Source: Planctomycetota bacterium
Lineage (GTDB): Bacteria > Planctomycetota > Planctomycetia > Pirellulales > UBA1268
DNA: 51,346 nucleotides
Direction: 5' to 3'
Assembly (NCBI GenBank): GCA_016872555.1
Contig: VGZO01000031.1
Location: forward strand, 1-51,346
The notes beneath the pieces are model-generated. The model was not told the origin of the DNA. It worked only from the letters and a program-made list of their open reading frames with translations, and searched no databases. Numbering within the stretch: the first letter of the stretch is position 1; each line of letters starts with the position of its first letter. Shown piece after piece: positions 1 through 6,727 of the stretch. The position numbers and the translations under genes were made by a program.

Positions 1-162
1 AATTTTTTAGACGATGAGTTTTATCGGAACGCGTTTCCCACTGCACTGCTTGCAAGCGATCCGTATGATTTCGATCAATTGGAAAACGCATGGGAAAAGC
101 AGGAAATCACGCATCTTTCGCTCGAAGGGCGTGAGCTGCTTGCAGCCTTTAGGATTCAATAA
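1..162 (+). CDS. C-terminal fragment of an unrecognised cassette protein
   Basis: The reading frame is open from the first base of the window to a TAA at 160-162 and encodes the last 53 residues of a protein cut by the window edge. The visible part is acidic and Leu-rich and ends LLAAFRIQ. I do not recognise the family. Codon use is more AT-rich than in the sulfatase genes further right. An attC-like site starts about 20 nt after the stop, so this is probably the gene of the preceding integron cassette. The frame is clear but the function is unknown. Confidence 0.55.
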   Translation, partial: NFLDDEFYRNAFPTALLASDPYDFDQLENAWEKQEITHLSLEGRELLAAFRIQ

Positions 163-179
163 ATCCAAATAGACACACC

Positions 180-271
180 AAATAACAAGGCGTTGGACGC
201 GGAGCCGCCGATCGCGTCGTTCGTGGAGTCAATGTTGATTGGCGGCGGCCCGGTCAACGCGGCCGTTCGGC
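180..271 (+). other. attC-like integron recombination site 1
   Basis: An imperfect palindrome of about 92 bp lies between two cassette genes. The left half has ATAAC followed by CGTTGGACGCGG. The right half has CCGGTCAACG followed by GTTCGGC (265-271). CGTTG-G-AC-G-CGG pairs with CCGGTCAACG if two G bases are left unpaired, which is the extrahelical-base pattern of attC sites. The right half (CGGCCCGGTCAACG, then CGTT) matches the right halves of the sites near 3440, 5060 and 5550. The expected cleavage is G^TT at 265/266, so the next cassette starts at 266. The left simple site is degenerate. Confidence 0.6.
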
Positions 272-328
272 CCACAAAGGAATGAGAAGGCCGATGAACA
301 CGAGCAAACACAGAACCAAGGGATGCTC

Positions 329-3304
329 ATGATCAGTCGCGGTTCGGAATGGCACCGATGGGAGCCGCATATCCACGCGCCCGGCACGATCCTCAACAAT
401 CAGTTCGGTGCGACCGATCCCTGGGAGCCCTATCTGACGACGCTGGAAGGCCTAACGCCGAAGATAGAGGCGATCGGTGTCACCGACTACTACGTCACCG
501 ATACCTACCAGGAGTTCCTCAAGCATAAGGCCGCCGGCCGGTTGCCCGGCGTGATGCTGCTCTTCCCGAACATCGAACTGCGCCTGGATGTGGCCGCGAG
601 GTCCGGCTTCGTGAACGTCCACATGCTGGTCAGCCCCGAGGATCTCGACCACCTGTCCGAGGTGAAGCGCATCCTGAATCGACTGCAATTTCACGCGTTC
701 GACGATCGCTTCGACTGCTCACGCGAGGAGCTGATCAAGCTGGGCAAGCGTGCCGACCCGGCAATCACCGATGACGGCACCGCGCTCCGACACGGTGCGA
801 CGCAGTTCAAAGTCAACTTTGATCAACTGCGCAAGGTCATCGGCGAAAGCGAATGGGCGAAGAAGAACATCTTGATCGCCGTCGCTGGCGGCGCCGGGGA
901 TGGCACGTCTGGCATGCGCCAGGCCGCCGACGCCACCGTGCGTCAGGAAATCGAGAAGTTCGCCCACATCATCTTTTCGAGCAGTCCTGCACAGCGCGAA
1001 TTCTGGATCGGTCAGCGCAGCGCGACGGTGGAGGAGTTGCGCGCACGCTATGACGGGTGCAAGCCTTGTCTCCACGGCAGCGACTCCCATGACCAGCAAT
1101 CCGTAGGCCAGCCCGTCGAAGGTCGCTTGTCATGGATCAAGGGTGCCCTGGAGTTTGATGCTCTCCGTCAGGCATGCATCGATCCCGAAGGCCGCGCTTT
1201 CGTCTCCGAGCGGCCGCCACGTTCGGCCATGCCTTCGCAGGTCATTTCGCACGTCAGGATCAACGATGCGGATTGGGCCACCACGCCCGATATTCCTCTC
1301 AATCCCGGACTTGTTGCCATCATCGGCGCGCGCGGCTCGGGAAAGACGGCCCTGGTCGACGTGATCGCCGCAGGCTGCGACGCGATCAAGCCCGCCGGCT
1401 GGGATGCGGACGAGAACATCAGCCCATCTTTCCTGGCTCGAGCGCGCACGCTCATCGGGAGCGCGAAGGCGTCACTGACTTGGGACGACGGCGCCACGGT
1501 CACGCGCTCACTCGATGGCAGCGACGCCAACGATCCTACGGCGTTTCCGCGTGCCAGGTATCTGTCCCAGCAGTTCGTCGAGGAGCTCTGCTCGGCGAGG
1601 GGTGTCTCCGATGGCTTGGTCGACGAGATCGAGCGCGTGATCTTTGAATCACATTCACAGGACGATCGAGACGGGGCACTCGGTTTTGCCGAGCTGCGCG
1701 ACCAGCACACCTCACGGTTCCAGCAGGCGCGCGAGCGCGAAGCCGAGGCGATCTCCGACATCTCGGAACGCATCGCCACCGAGTTCGAGAAAGAGACCCT
1801 TGTCGCCAGCCTGGCAACGCAGGTCCGGCAGAAGACGAAGCTGATCGTGGACTACACGGCCGATCGTGCGAAGCTCGTCGTCAAGGGCACCGAAGCACAG
1901 GTGGCCCGACACACCCAGCTCAGCGAGGCGGCTCAGACGCTTCGCAATGAGATCCAGGCCTTCGGGAACCGGCGCCGCACCTTCGTCGCCCTGCAGGACG
2001 AAGTTCGCAGCATGCGCGCTACGCGAGCCCCGGAACTGCTCCGCCAAGCCCAAGAACGACATGGGAACAGCGGTTTGAACGCGCAGCAGTGGGACGAATT
2101 CCTGCTCATCTACAAGGGCGACGTAGACAAGAGCCTGGCGGCCTACATCAAGTGGGCGGATGGCGAAATCCGCAAGCTGACGGGCATTGCGCCTCCGACC
2201 GGCGATCCGAACGTCGCGCTGATCGCCGACGACGCGGATGTCTCGACGCTGCCGCTAGCGCCCATCGCTGCCGAAATGACTCGCCTCGAAACGTTGTTCA
2301 GCGCCGACAAGATCGTGCGCGATCAGTATGCAGCGCTGACCAGCCGCATCGCGCTAGAGAACTCGGCGCTGCAGGCCCTCAAAGTCCGGCTCACCGATGC
2401 GCAAGGCGCTGCAGCCCGCCGGAAGAACCTCCAGACAGAGCGCGAGGACACGTATGGCCGCGTTTTCGAGGCTATCACCAGCGAGCAGAACGCGCTGGCC
2501 GGTCTCTACGAGCCTCTGATGGCGCGGCTTGTAGCGTCATCGGGAACGCTCAAGAAGCTCAGCTTCTCGGTTCGCAGGATCGCCGACGTCCACACCTGGG
2601 GATCCTTTGCCGAGGAGGAACTTCTCGACCGGCGCAAGACTGGGCCCTTCTACGGCCGTGGCTCGCTGATTGGCGTCGCGAACGAGGCTCTCAAACCCGC
2701 GTGGGAAACGGGCTCGGCGGCCGACGCTCAGGCGGCCATGACAGCCTTCATGGCCAAGTACCTAAAGGACCTGCTGTCCCATGCGCCTTATGCACCAACG
2801 CAGCAGGCCGATTTTCGAGCCTGGTCGAAGCGGTTCGCGCACTGGATCTTCGGCACCGAACACATCACCGTCCGCTACGAGATATCCTACGACGGCGTCG
2901 ATATCCGCAACCTATCTCCCGGCACGCGAGGCATCGTCTTGCTACTGTTGTATCTCGCGCTGGATGATTCAGACGATCGGCCTCTGATCATCGACCAGCC
3001 CGAGGAGAACCTCGATCCAAAGTCTGTCTTCGACGAGCTGGTCTCGCTTTTCACAGCCGCGAAGGTGAAGCGCCAAGTCATCATAGTGACGCACAACGCC
3101 AATCTCGTCATCAACACCGACGCGGATCAGGTCATTGTTGCGGAAGCCGGCCCGCATCCGTCGGGTGGCCTGCCGCCGATCAGCTACAAGGCGGGCGGAT
3201 TGGAGAATGCGGGAATCCGCAAGGCCGTCTGCGACATCCTAGAGGGTGGCGAAGCCGCCTTCCGCGAGCGCGCGCGGCGCCTTCGCGTCCGTCTCGATCG
3301 CTAG
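329..3304 (+). CDS. PHP-domain and AAA/SMC-like ATPase, TrlF type (probable defence gene)
   Basis: The protein of about 991 aa has an N-terminal PHP-like part, with HIHAPGT at residues 14-20 and GVTDYY soon after. An ABC/SMC-type ATPase follows: Walker A GARGSGKT around 333-340, a long helical and probably coiled-coil middle, signature LSPGTRG around 862, Walker B LIIDQPEENLD around 889 and H-loop VTHNAN around 922. This layout matches proteins catalogued as TrlF-family AAA-like ATPases and is reminiscent of RloC-like restriction factors; a metal-dependent nuclease or phosphoesterase gated by the ATPase is an inference. The frame opens upstream at a TTG (239), but that lies inside attC site 1. 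ATG 329 has AAGGG six bases before it and leads directly into RGSEWHRW, so I prefer it over ATG 323. It is the sole gene of a 3.2-kb integron cassette. Confidence 0.85.
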   Translation: MISRGSEWHRWEPHIHAPGTILNNQFGATDPWEPYLTTLEGLTPKIEAIGVTDYYVTDTYQEFLKHKAAGRLPGVMLLFPNIELRLDVAARSGFVNVHMLVSPEDLDHLSEVKRILNRLQFHAFDDRFDCSREELIKLGKRADPAITDDGTALRHGATQFKVNFDQLRKVIGESEWAKKNILIAVAGGAGDGTSGMRQAADATVRQEIEKFAHIIFSSSPAQREFWIGQRSATVEELRARYDGCKPCLHGSDSHDQQSVGQPVEGRLSWIKGALEFDALRQACIDPEGRAFVSERPPRSAMPSQVISHVRINDADWATTPDIPLNPGLVAIIGARGSGKTALVDVIAAGCDAIKPAGWDADENISPSFLARARTLIGSAKASLTWDDGATVTRSLDGSDANDPTAFPRARYLSQQFVEELCSARGVSDGLVDEIERVIFESHSQDDRDGALGFAELRDQHTSRFQQAREREAEAISDISERIATEFEKETLVASLATQVRQKTKLIVDYTADRAKLVVKGTEAQVARHTQLSEAAQTLRNEIQAFGNRRRTFVALQDEVRSMRATRAPELLRQAQERHGNSGLNAQQWDEFLLIYKGDVDKSLAAYIKWADGEIRKLTGIAPPTGDPNVALIADDADVSTLPLAPIAAEMTRLETLFSADKIVRDQYAALTSRIALENSALQALKVRLTDAQGAAARRKNLQTEREDTYGRVFEAITSEQNALAGLYEPLMARLVASSGTLKKLSFSVRRIADVHTWGSFAEEELLDRRKTGPFYGRGSLIGVANEALKPAWETGSAADAQAAMTAFMAKYLKDLLSHAPYAPTQQADFRAWSKRFAHWIFGTEHITVRYEISYDGVDIRNLSPGTRGIVLLLLYLALDDSDDRPLIIDQPEENLDPKSVFDELVSLFTAAKVKRQVIIVTHNANLVINTDADQVIVAEAGPHPSGGLPPISYKAGGLENAGIRKAVCDILEGGEAAFRERARRLRVRLDR

Positions 3305-3402
3305 GTAATAGGTTGAGCAACGATGGCAGGCCCGTCCACAACTGCTACAGGTTCCCAACGCCCCCGAAGATCCGCATCTTGGATTCTCCGACTTGCCATG
3401 AG

Positions 3403-3466
3403 GCCTAACAACAGCATGCAGCGGACGGCCCGCTGCGCGGCCCGCCGCTGAACCGGAGCGTTAGGC
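3403..3466 (+). other. attC integron recombination site 2
   Basis: This is the clearest attC of the array. R'' GCCTAAC (3403-3409) and R' GTTAGGC (3460-3466) are perfect complements and both fit the RYYYAAC / GTTRRRY consensus. Between them CAGCGGACGG pairs with CCGCCGCTG with one base left over, as expected for L''/L' with an extrahelical base. The length is 64 bp. It lies 98 nt after the ATPase gene stop and 16 nt before the next start codon. Cleavage is expected at G3460^TT. Confidence 0.85.
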
Positions 3467-3482
3467 CGACTGCGTACACACC

Positions 3483-4952
3483 ATGAATCAGATACCTGAC
3501 TCATACGCCGATCCTGTTCCCGCGCCTGCACCCAACCGGACCGGCTGGCGGCGTGACGGGCCCCGCTTCGCGCTGGTGGCGTGGGTGATCGCGACCGTTG
3601 CGTTGGCAGCGACAGCGGCGGGCGCTGCGATCGTCGTTTCCGTCGTCGCCGCAGTGCGTGCGGCTCTCGGCGGGGAGAGTTCTCGCGATCGGCTCGGCGA
3701 GATCGCCCAGGAGGCGCTCAGGTCGGACGCCTTCGCGTGGATCACCGTGATCGCAACACAGGTGGCGCTACTCGCGTGCGCGTGGCTCGCCTGCCGCATC
3801 CTGCGAAGACCCGTGCACGAGCGGCTTGGCCTCCGCGCGACGGGCCTGGGTCCCGTGCAGGGAGCGGTGGTGCTGGTCGCTACCGTCGTTCCGTTCGCGC
3901 TGGGCCTGGCCGCGGCGTGGCTCGTAGAAAGCGCGATCGGTTCATCGAGCGACGACGCCCTCGGCCTGCAGCGGATGTGGAGCGAGGGCTCGCGCGGAGG
4001 GAGCGTGGCGTGGGTCCTGCTGATCGCGCTCCTGCCGGGATTCGTGGAGGAGGTCTTCTATCGCGGGTTCCTTCAGCGCGGACTGCTGTTGCGCTGGGGA
4101 GCTGCGGCGTCGATCCTCACGAGCAGCGTGCTGTTCGCCGTCAGCCACGGCGAGTTGGCGTGGGCGGCGGCCATCTTTCCTCTCGGCGTGTGGCTCGGCG
4201 TCGTCGCGTGGCGCACCGGCTCGGTGCTGATGACCTTCGCCATACACGCGAGCGTCAACGGCCTGTGGACGGCGGGCATGATGATCCTGCACCGCGAGCC
4301 GGCGAGCGAGCAGGCATTGAACGAGATCGCCATCGCTCTGCTCGCGGTCAGCGTGATCGCGTTCCCGTGGGCGATCGCCATCCTGCGTCGGCAGCCTGCG
4401 GCCGCGACGAGCGTGGTTACGCGGCGGCCGATGTGGCTTCTTCAGCGAGTCGCCGGCGTGGGGATTGTGGCAGGGGCGTTCCTCTTCTTGCTCGTGCCGC
4501 CTGGAGCTCTGCCGATGTCACCCGAGCAGGCGGCAACGCAGCCCGTGCCCACGCTCGGCGAACTCGAGGCGAGCGCCGTCGAAGACGCGACCTGCGCAGC
4601 CGCGGGCGACAATGGCGCGGTCGAGTTTTTCCTTATGCCCGGCGTCGGCACCCGCGTCGCGCTGCCGAAGAACCGCGTCGGCATCGACGAGGTGATCGTC
4701 ACGCTCGACGCCGCAGGCGAGACCGTCTGGCTCGCCTACGCCGGCGAGCGCAGTGGCAAAGGGGGCAAGCGCCGTCCTGTGGGCATCGTCGAGCAGCTCG
4801 CCTCGGGCGACCCGACCGTGCTTCGCATGACGCTCACGCAGGGGCCGCCGCCGGTGACGGTGCGCTTGACGCTCGAGGAGGACGAAGCGATGAAGATCGC
4901 CGCGTTCGCGCAGGCTGAAGCCGAAGGCTGGGCCATGCGCGGACGGAAGTAG
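3483..4952 (+). CDS. CPBP-family intramembrane metalloprotease (cassette gene)
   Basis: A 489-aa membrane protein. Several hydrophobic helices run from about residue 28 to 330. The CPBP/Abi signature is complete: EExxxR at 189-194 (VEEVFYRG), His222 in AVSHGEL and HxxxN at 255-259 (HASVN). These residues form the metal site of Rce1-like type II CAAX-prenyl endopeptidase relatives. A soluble C-terminal tail of roughly 130 residues follows the last helix and is not part of the usual family core; I cannot name it. Start ATG 3483 lies 16 nt after attC site 2, and the next attC follows the stop by 70 nt, so the gene fills a 1.6-kb cassette. Family members serve in bacteriocin self-immunity and protein processing; the substrate here is unknown. 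Confidence 0.85.
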   Translation: MNQIPDSYADPVPAPAPNRTGWRRDGPRFALVAWVIATVALAATAAGAAIVVSVVAAVRAALGGESSRDRLGEIAQEALRSDAFAWITVIATQVALLACAWLACRILRRPVHERLGLRATGLGPVQGAVVLVATVVPFALGLAAAWLVESAIGSSSDDALGLQRMWSEGSRGGSVAWVLLIALLPGFVEEVFYRGFLQRGLLLRWGAAASILTSSVLFAVSHGELAWAAAIFPLGVWLGVVAWRTGSVLMTFAIHASVNGLWTAGMMILHREPASEQALNEIAIALLAVSVIAFPWAIAILRRQPAAATSVVTRRPMWLLQRVAGVGIVAGAFLFLLVPPGALPMSPEQAATQPVPTLGELEASAVEDATCAAAGDNGAVEFFLMPGVGTRVALPKNRVGIDEVIVTLDAAGETVWLAYAGERSGKGGKRRPVGIVEQLASGDPTVLRMTLTQGPPPVTVRLTLEEDEAMKIAAFAQAEAEGWAMRGRK

Positions 4953-5022
4953 GCCATCAGGAGTGGACGACGCCTTGGCTCAAGCACGTTTGTCATCGCA
5001 AGAAGGATCGACACCGAGATGC

Positions 5023-5086
5023 GCCTAACAACCGGTTGCAGCGGCCGGTCCGCTGCGCGGCCCGCCGCTGAACCGGAGCGTTCGCC
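5023..5086 (+). other. attC integron recombination site 3
   Basis: 64 bp, nearly the same sequence as attC site 2 through the central region (CCGCTGCGCGGCCCGCCGC shared). R'' is GCCTAAC (5023-5029) and R' is GTTCGCC (5080-5086). In the circular form of the CPBP cassette the right site would be G plus TTAGGC (from 3461), a perfect complement of this R''. That is strong support for a real excisable cassette between 3461 and 5080. Confidence 0.82.
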
Positions 5087-5107
5087 CCGCTACATTCGTT
5101 GTTTAAC

Positions 5108-5461
5108 ATGACGCCAAGCAAGATACTGTTCGCGTTGTTGGTTTCCACAGTCATCGGTTTATCCGGGTTTGCTCTCTTGCTTCAAAGAAGGAGGGCAAAG
5201 CTTGCCAATAAAAACATTTACGGCACTGGACTTGATCGAAAAGAATGGACTCTTCTCCAACAGGCTGTGCTTTGCGCGGGGGAATGCCCCGATTTTCCAT
5301 CTAGATCATTTGATTCTCTTCCACAGAATCTCAAGAGTCATGCGGTCGGCCAGATTGTTGCACGTTGTCTAGCAAATGAGCCAAATGTCGATTTGGAGGA
5401 TGCAGCAAAGCTGATGGTTGGCGGACAACAGAATGCATGGCTCGCCCTAAGTAAGTCGTAA
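5108..5461 (+). CDS. Small membrane-anchored protein of unknown function (cassette gene)
   Basis: A 117-aa protein with an N-terminal membrane helix (about residues 6-25) followed by basic RRR and a soluble part of about 90 residues with two Cys (LCAGECPD). No family recognised. ATG 5108 is chosen because it precedes the helix cleanly; a TTG three codons upstream is possible. There is no clear ribosome-binding site, as is usual for cassette genes. The DNA is clearly AT-richer than the chromosome to the right, in line with recent acquisition. It lies between attC sites 3 and 4 in a 489-bp cassette. Confidence 0.6.
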   Translation: MTPSKILFALLVSTVIGLSGFALLLQRRRAKLANKNIYGTGLDRKEWTLLQQAVLCAGECPDFPSRSFDSLPQNLKSHAVGQIVARCLANEPNVDLEDAAKLMVGGQQNAWLALSKS

Positions 5462-5483
5462 GGGAGCAACTACGGAAATCAGG

Positions 5484-5575
5484 GGATAACAAACCGTTGC
5501 ACACGGAGCCGCGGGCCGAGCGGTTTCTGAAGTCAAAGTTGGTTGACCGCGGCCCGGTTAACCGTGACGTTCGGA
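5484..5575 (+). other. attC-like integron recombination site 4
   Basis: About 92 bp. The left half (ATAACAAACCGTTGCACACGG then AGCCGCGG) closely resembles the left half of site 1. The right half (CCGCGGCCCGGTTAACCGTGAC then GTTCGGA, 5569-5575) resembles the other right halves. AGCCGCGG pairs with CCGCGGCC. The left simple site GGATAAC fits the consensus poorly, so the site may be weaker than 2 and 3. Confidence 0.6.
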
Positions 5576-5588
5576 GGCGGCACACGCT

Positions 5589-5801
5589 ATGAGCGAAGAA
5601 CGGTCAGAGTCTCGACGCAGAGTGCCACCCATCTTGTGGCTTGTTGTTGCGCTTCCCGTGCTGCTTGTTCTTCCACTCGGAATTGCGGCAGGCGAGCATT
5701 GCATTCGTGGCAGCGATCATTTCGAGGATCTTCTGCGTCGTGTTGGAGTTCACGACACACGTGATCGTGTGTATCGGCCGGTTATAGATCTGTTCCAATG
5801 A
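5589..5801 (+). CDS. Small membrane protein of unknown function (last cassette gene)
   Basis: A 70-aa protein with one hydrophobic helix (about residues 14-33, PILWLVVALPVLLVLPLG) and a short polar tail. No family recognised. A GGAGG at 5573-5577, formed partly by the R' end of attC site 4, stands 11 nt before ATG 5589. The stop codon TGA (5799-5801) is embedded in TGATAAC, which could be the left simple site of a further, decayed attC. Confidence 0.5.
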   Translation: MSEERSESRRRVPPILWLVVALPVLLVLPLGIAAGEHCIRGSDHFEDLLRRVGVHDTRDRVYRPVIDLFQ

Positions 5802-5893
5802 TAACGCGGCCTAATAGGACTACGTTAGCGGAGCTTGTGCCGGATCGGTGTCGTCGTCATGCTCGGTGGCATGAAGCGGGTGTAACGTTCTTT
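5799..5893 (+). other. Possible degenerate attC site 5, end of cassette array
   Basis: TGATAAC at 5799-5805 and GTTCTTT at 5887-5893 are 95 bp apart, the same size as sites 1 and 4, but I could not pair convincing internal arms. It would mark the distal end of the array. Weak call. Confidence 0.25.
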
Positions 5894-5906
5894 CTGTAAA
5901 TCTGGC

Positions 5907-5953
5907 TGTGGGCCTGCCCGTAGCGAGCGTAGCGAGCTGAGGGCAGGCCCACA
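5907..5953. repeat. Perfect 13-bp stem-loop at the array/transposon junction
   Basis: TGTGGGCCTGCCC (5907-5919) pairs perfectly with GGGCAGGCCCACA (5941-5953) around a 21-nt loop that contains the doubled unit TAGCGAGCG/TAGCGAGC. There is no T-tract. It may be a transcription barrier at the end of the cassette array or part of the transposon edge. Confidence 0.5.
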
Positions 5954-5973
5954 CCCGGGCCACAAGTTGAAGA

Positions 5974-6040
5974 GGTGGGTCATCGAGGCTTTCTTGGAAG
6001 TGCTAACTCACCAAGAAAGGGAAACCTGCGATGACCCACC
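5974..6040. repeat. Long two-part palindrome overlapping the transposase start
   Basis: GGTGGGTCATCG (5974-5985) pairs with CGATGACCCACC (6029-6040), and inside it CTTTCTTGG (5989-5997) pairs with CCAAGAAAG (6011-6019). Both arms are perfect. The right outer arm contains the ATG (6031) of the transposase remnant, so in RNA the structure would bury the start region. This could be a natural brake on transposase translation or the terminal repeat of the element. Confidence 0.5.
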
Positions 6041-6510
6041 AAGAAGGTATTGGATCGACGTGTGCCGACCTCAATGCACTGGTGATCGAGTTGGGCCCCG
6101 CGGCCATCGCCGAAGTCTTCGCCACGCTCATGAACCACGCCATGCAGATCGAGCGAGAGCAGACCCCATGGCCGAGTCTCGTGGCGTGCCCGATCGTCGA
6201 GGCTACGCCAACGGATTCAAACCCGAGTCGCTCAAGACCCGGGTCGGGGACGTGCATCTCCGTATTCCGCAGACCCGCGGCTACCACGACGACCGGGGCC
6301 GACCCTTCTATCCTCGGTCGCTGGAGCGGGGAGTCCGCAGCGAGCGGGCGATGACCCTCGCCATCGCCGAGATGGATGTCCAGGGCGTCAGTGCCAGGAC
6401 GGTGACCAAGATCGTCGAGGAGCTGTGCGGGCTCGATATCACGTCTACCCAGGTCAGCCGAGCTGCCGCAAAGCTCGACGAGCAGCTTGCCGCCTGGCGG
6501 AGTAGCGCGT
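6031..6510 (+). pseudogene. IS256/Mutator-family transposase remnant, frameshifted and truncated
   Basis: Residues in one frame from ATG 6031 (ELGPAAIAEVFATLMNHAM) continue in another frame after about 6160 as RGYANGFKPESLKTRVG, then FYPRSLERGVRSERAM and ELCGLDITSTQVSRAAAKL. This is the typical N-terminal third of an IS256-type transposase. The reading frame shifts near 6160 and the homology stops abruptly around 6500 after EEQLAAW-like residues, before any catalytic DDE core. The element is therefore dead. Its position directly after the cassette array suggests it marked or caused the boundary between mobile and chromosomal DNA. Confidence 0.75.
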
Positions 6511-6645
6511 TACGACTCGATCACCGTTCTCGCCGATATCGACACCTCCCGTGTCCTGGACGTCGCTTCGGAGCGAATCCGGGCTGCCGCCGAAGCGGTT
6601 TTGCAGACTCGCGGCATGGCGGCCCACTCAACGGCCACAACGTGA
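6511..6645 (+). pseudogene. Second transposase fragment (ISL3-like)
   Basis: A 44-codon stretch in frame from TAC 6511 to TGA 6643-6645 reads YDSITVLADIDTSRVLDVAS, then AAAEAVLQT. The pattern of a strand, an acidic residue, then RVLDV and a helix resembles the start of the DDE domain of ISL3-family transposases. It has no start codon and is cut at both ends. It joins the IS256 remnant directly, so one element probably inserted into or recombined with the other. Confidence 0.45.
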
Positions 6646-6727
6646 CTGTTGCCGGCGTGCACGCTGGCGGCGGCCGGGGTGGGCGGTGACAATCCTCCCG
6701 GGCGTCGTCTCTCCGGGGGGCCGTGTC

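Noticed and set aside
239-328. TTG 239 as start of the PHP/AAA ATPase
   Set aside because: It lies inside attC site 1, and the residues before RGSEWHRW are not conserved-looking; ATG 329 has a ribosome-binding site.
1-5900. Integron integrase within the window
   Set aside because: No frame shows tyrosine-recombinase boxes (R-H-R-Y); the integrase, if present, lies outside.
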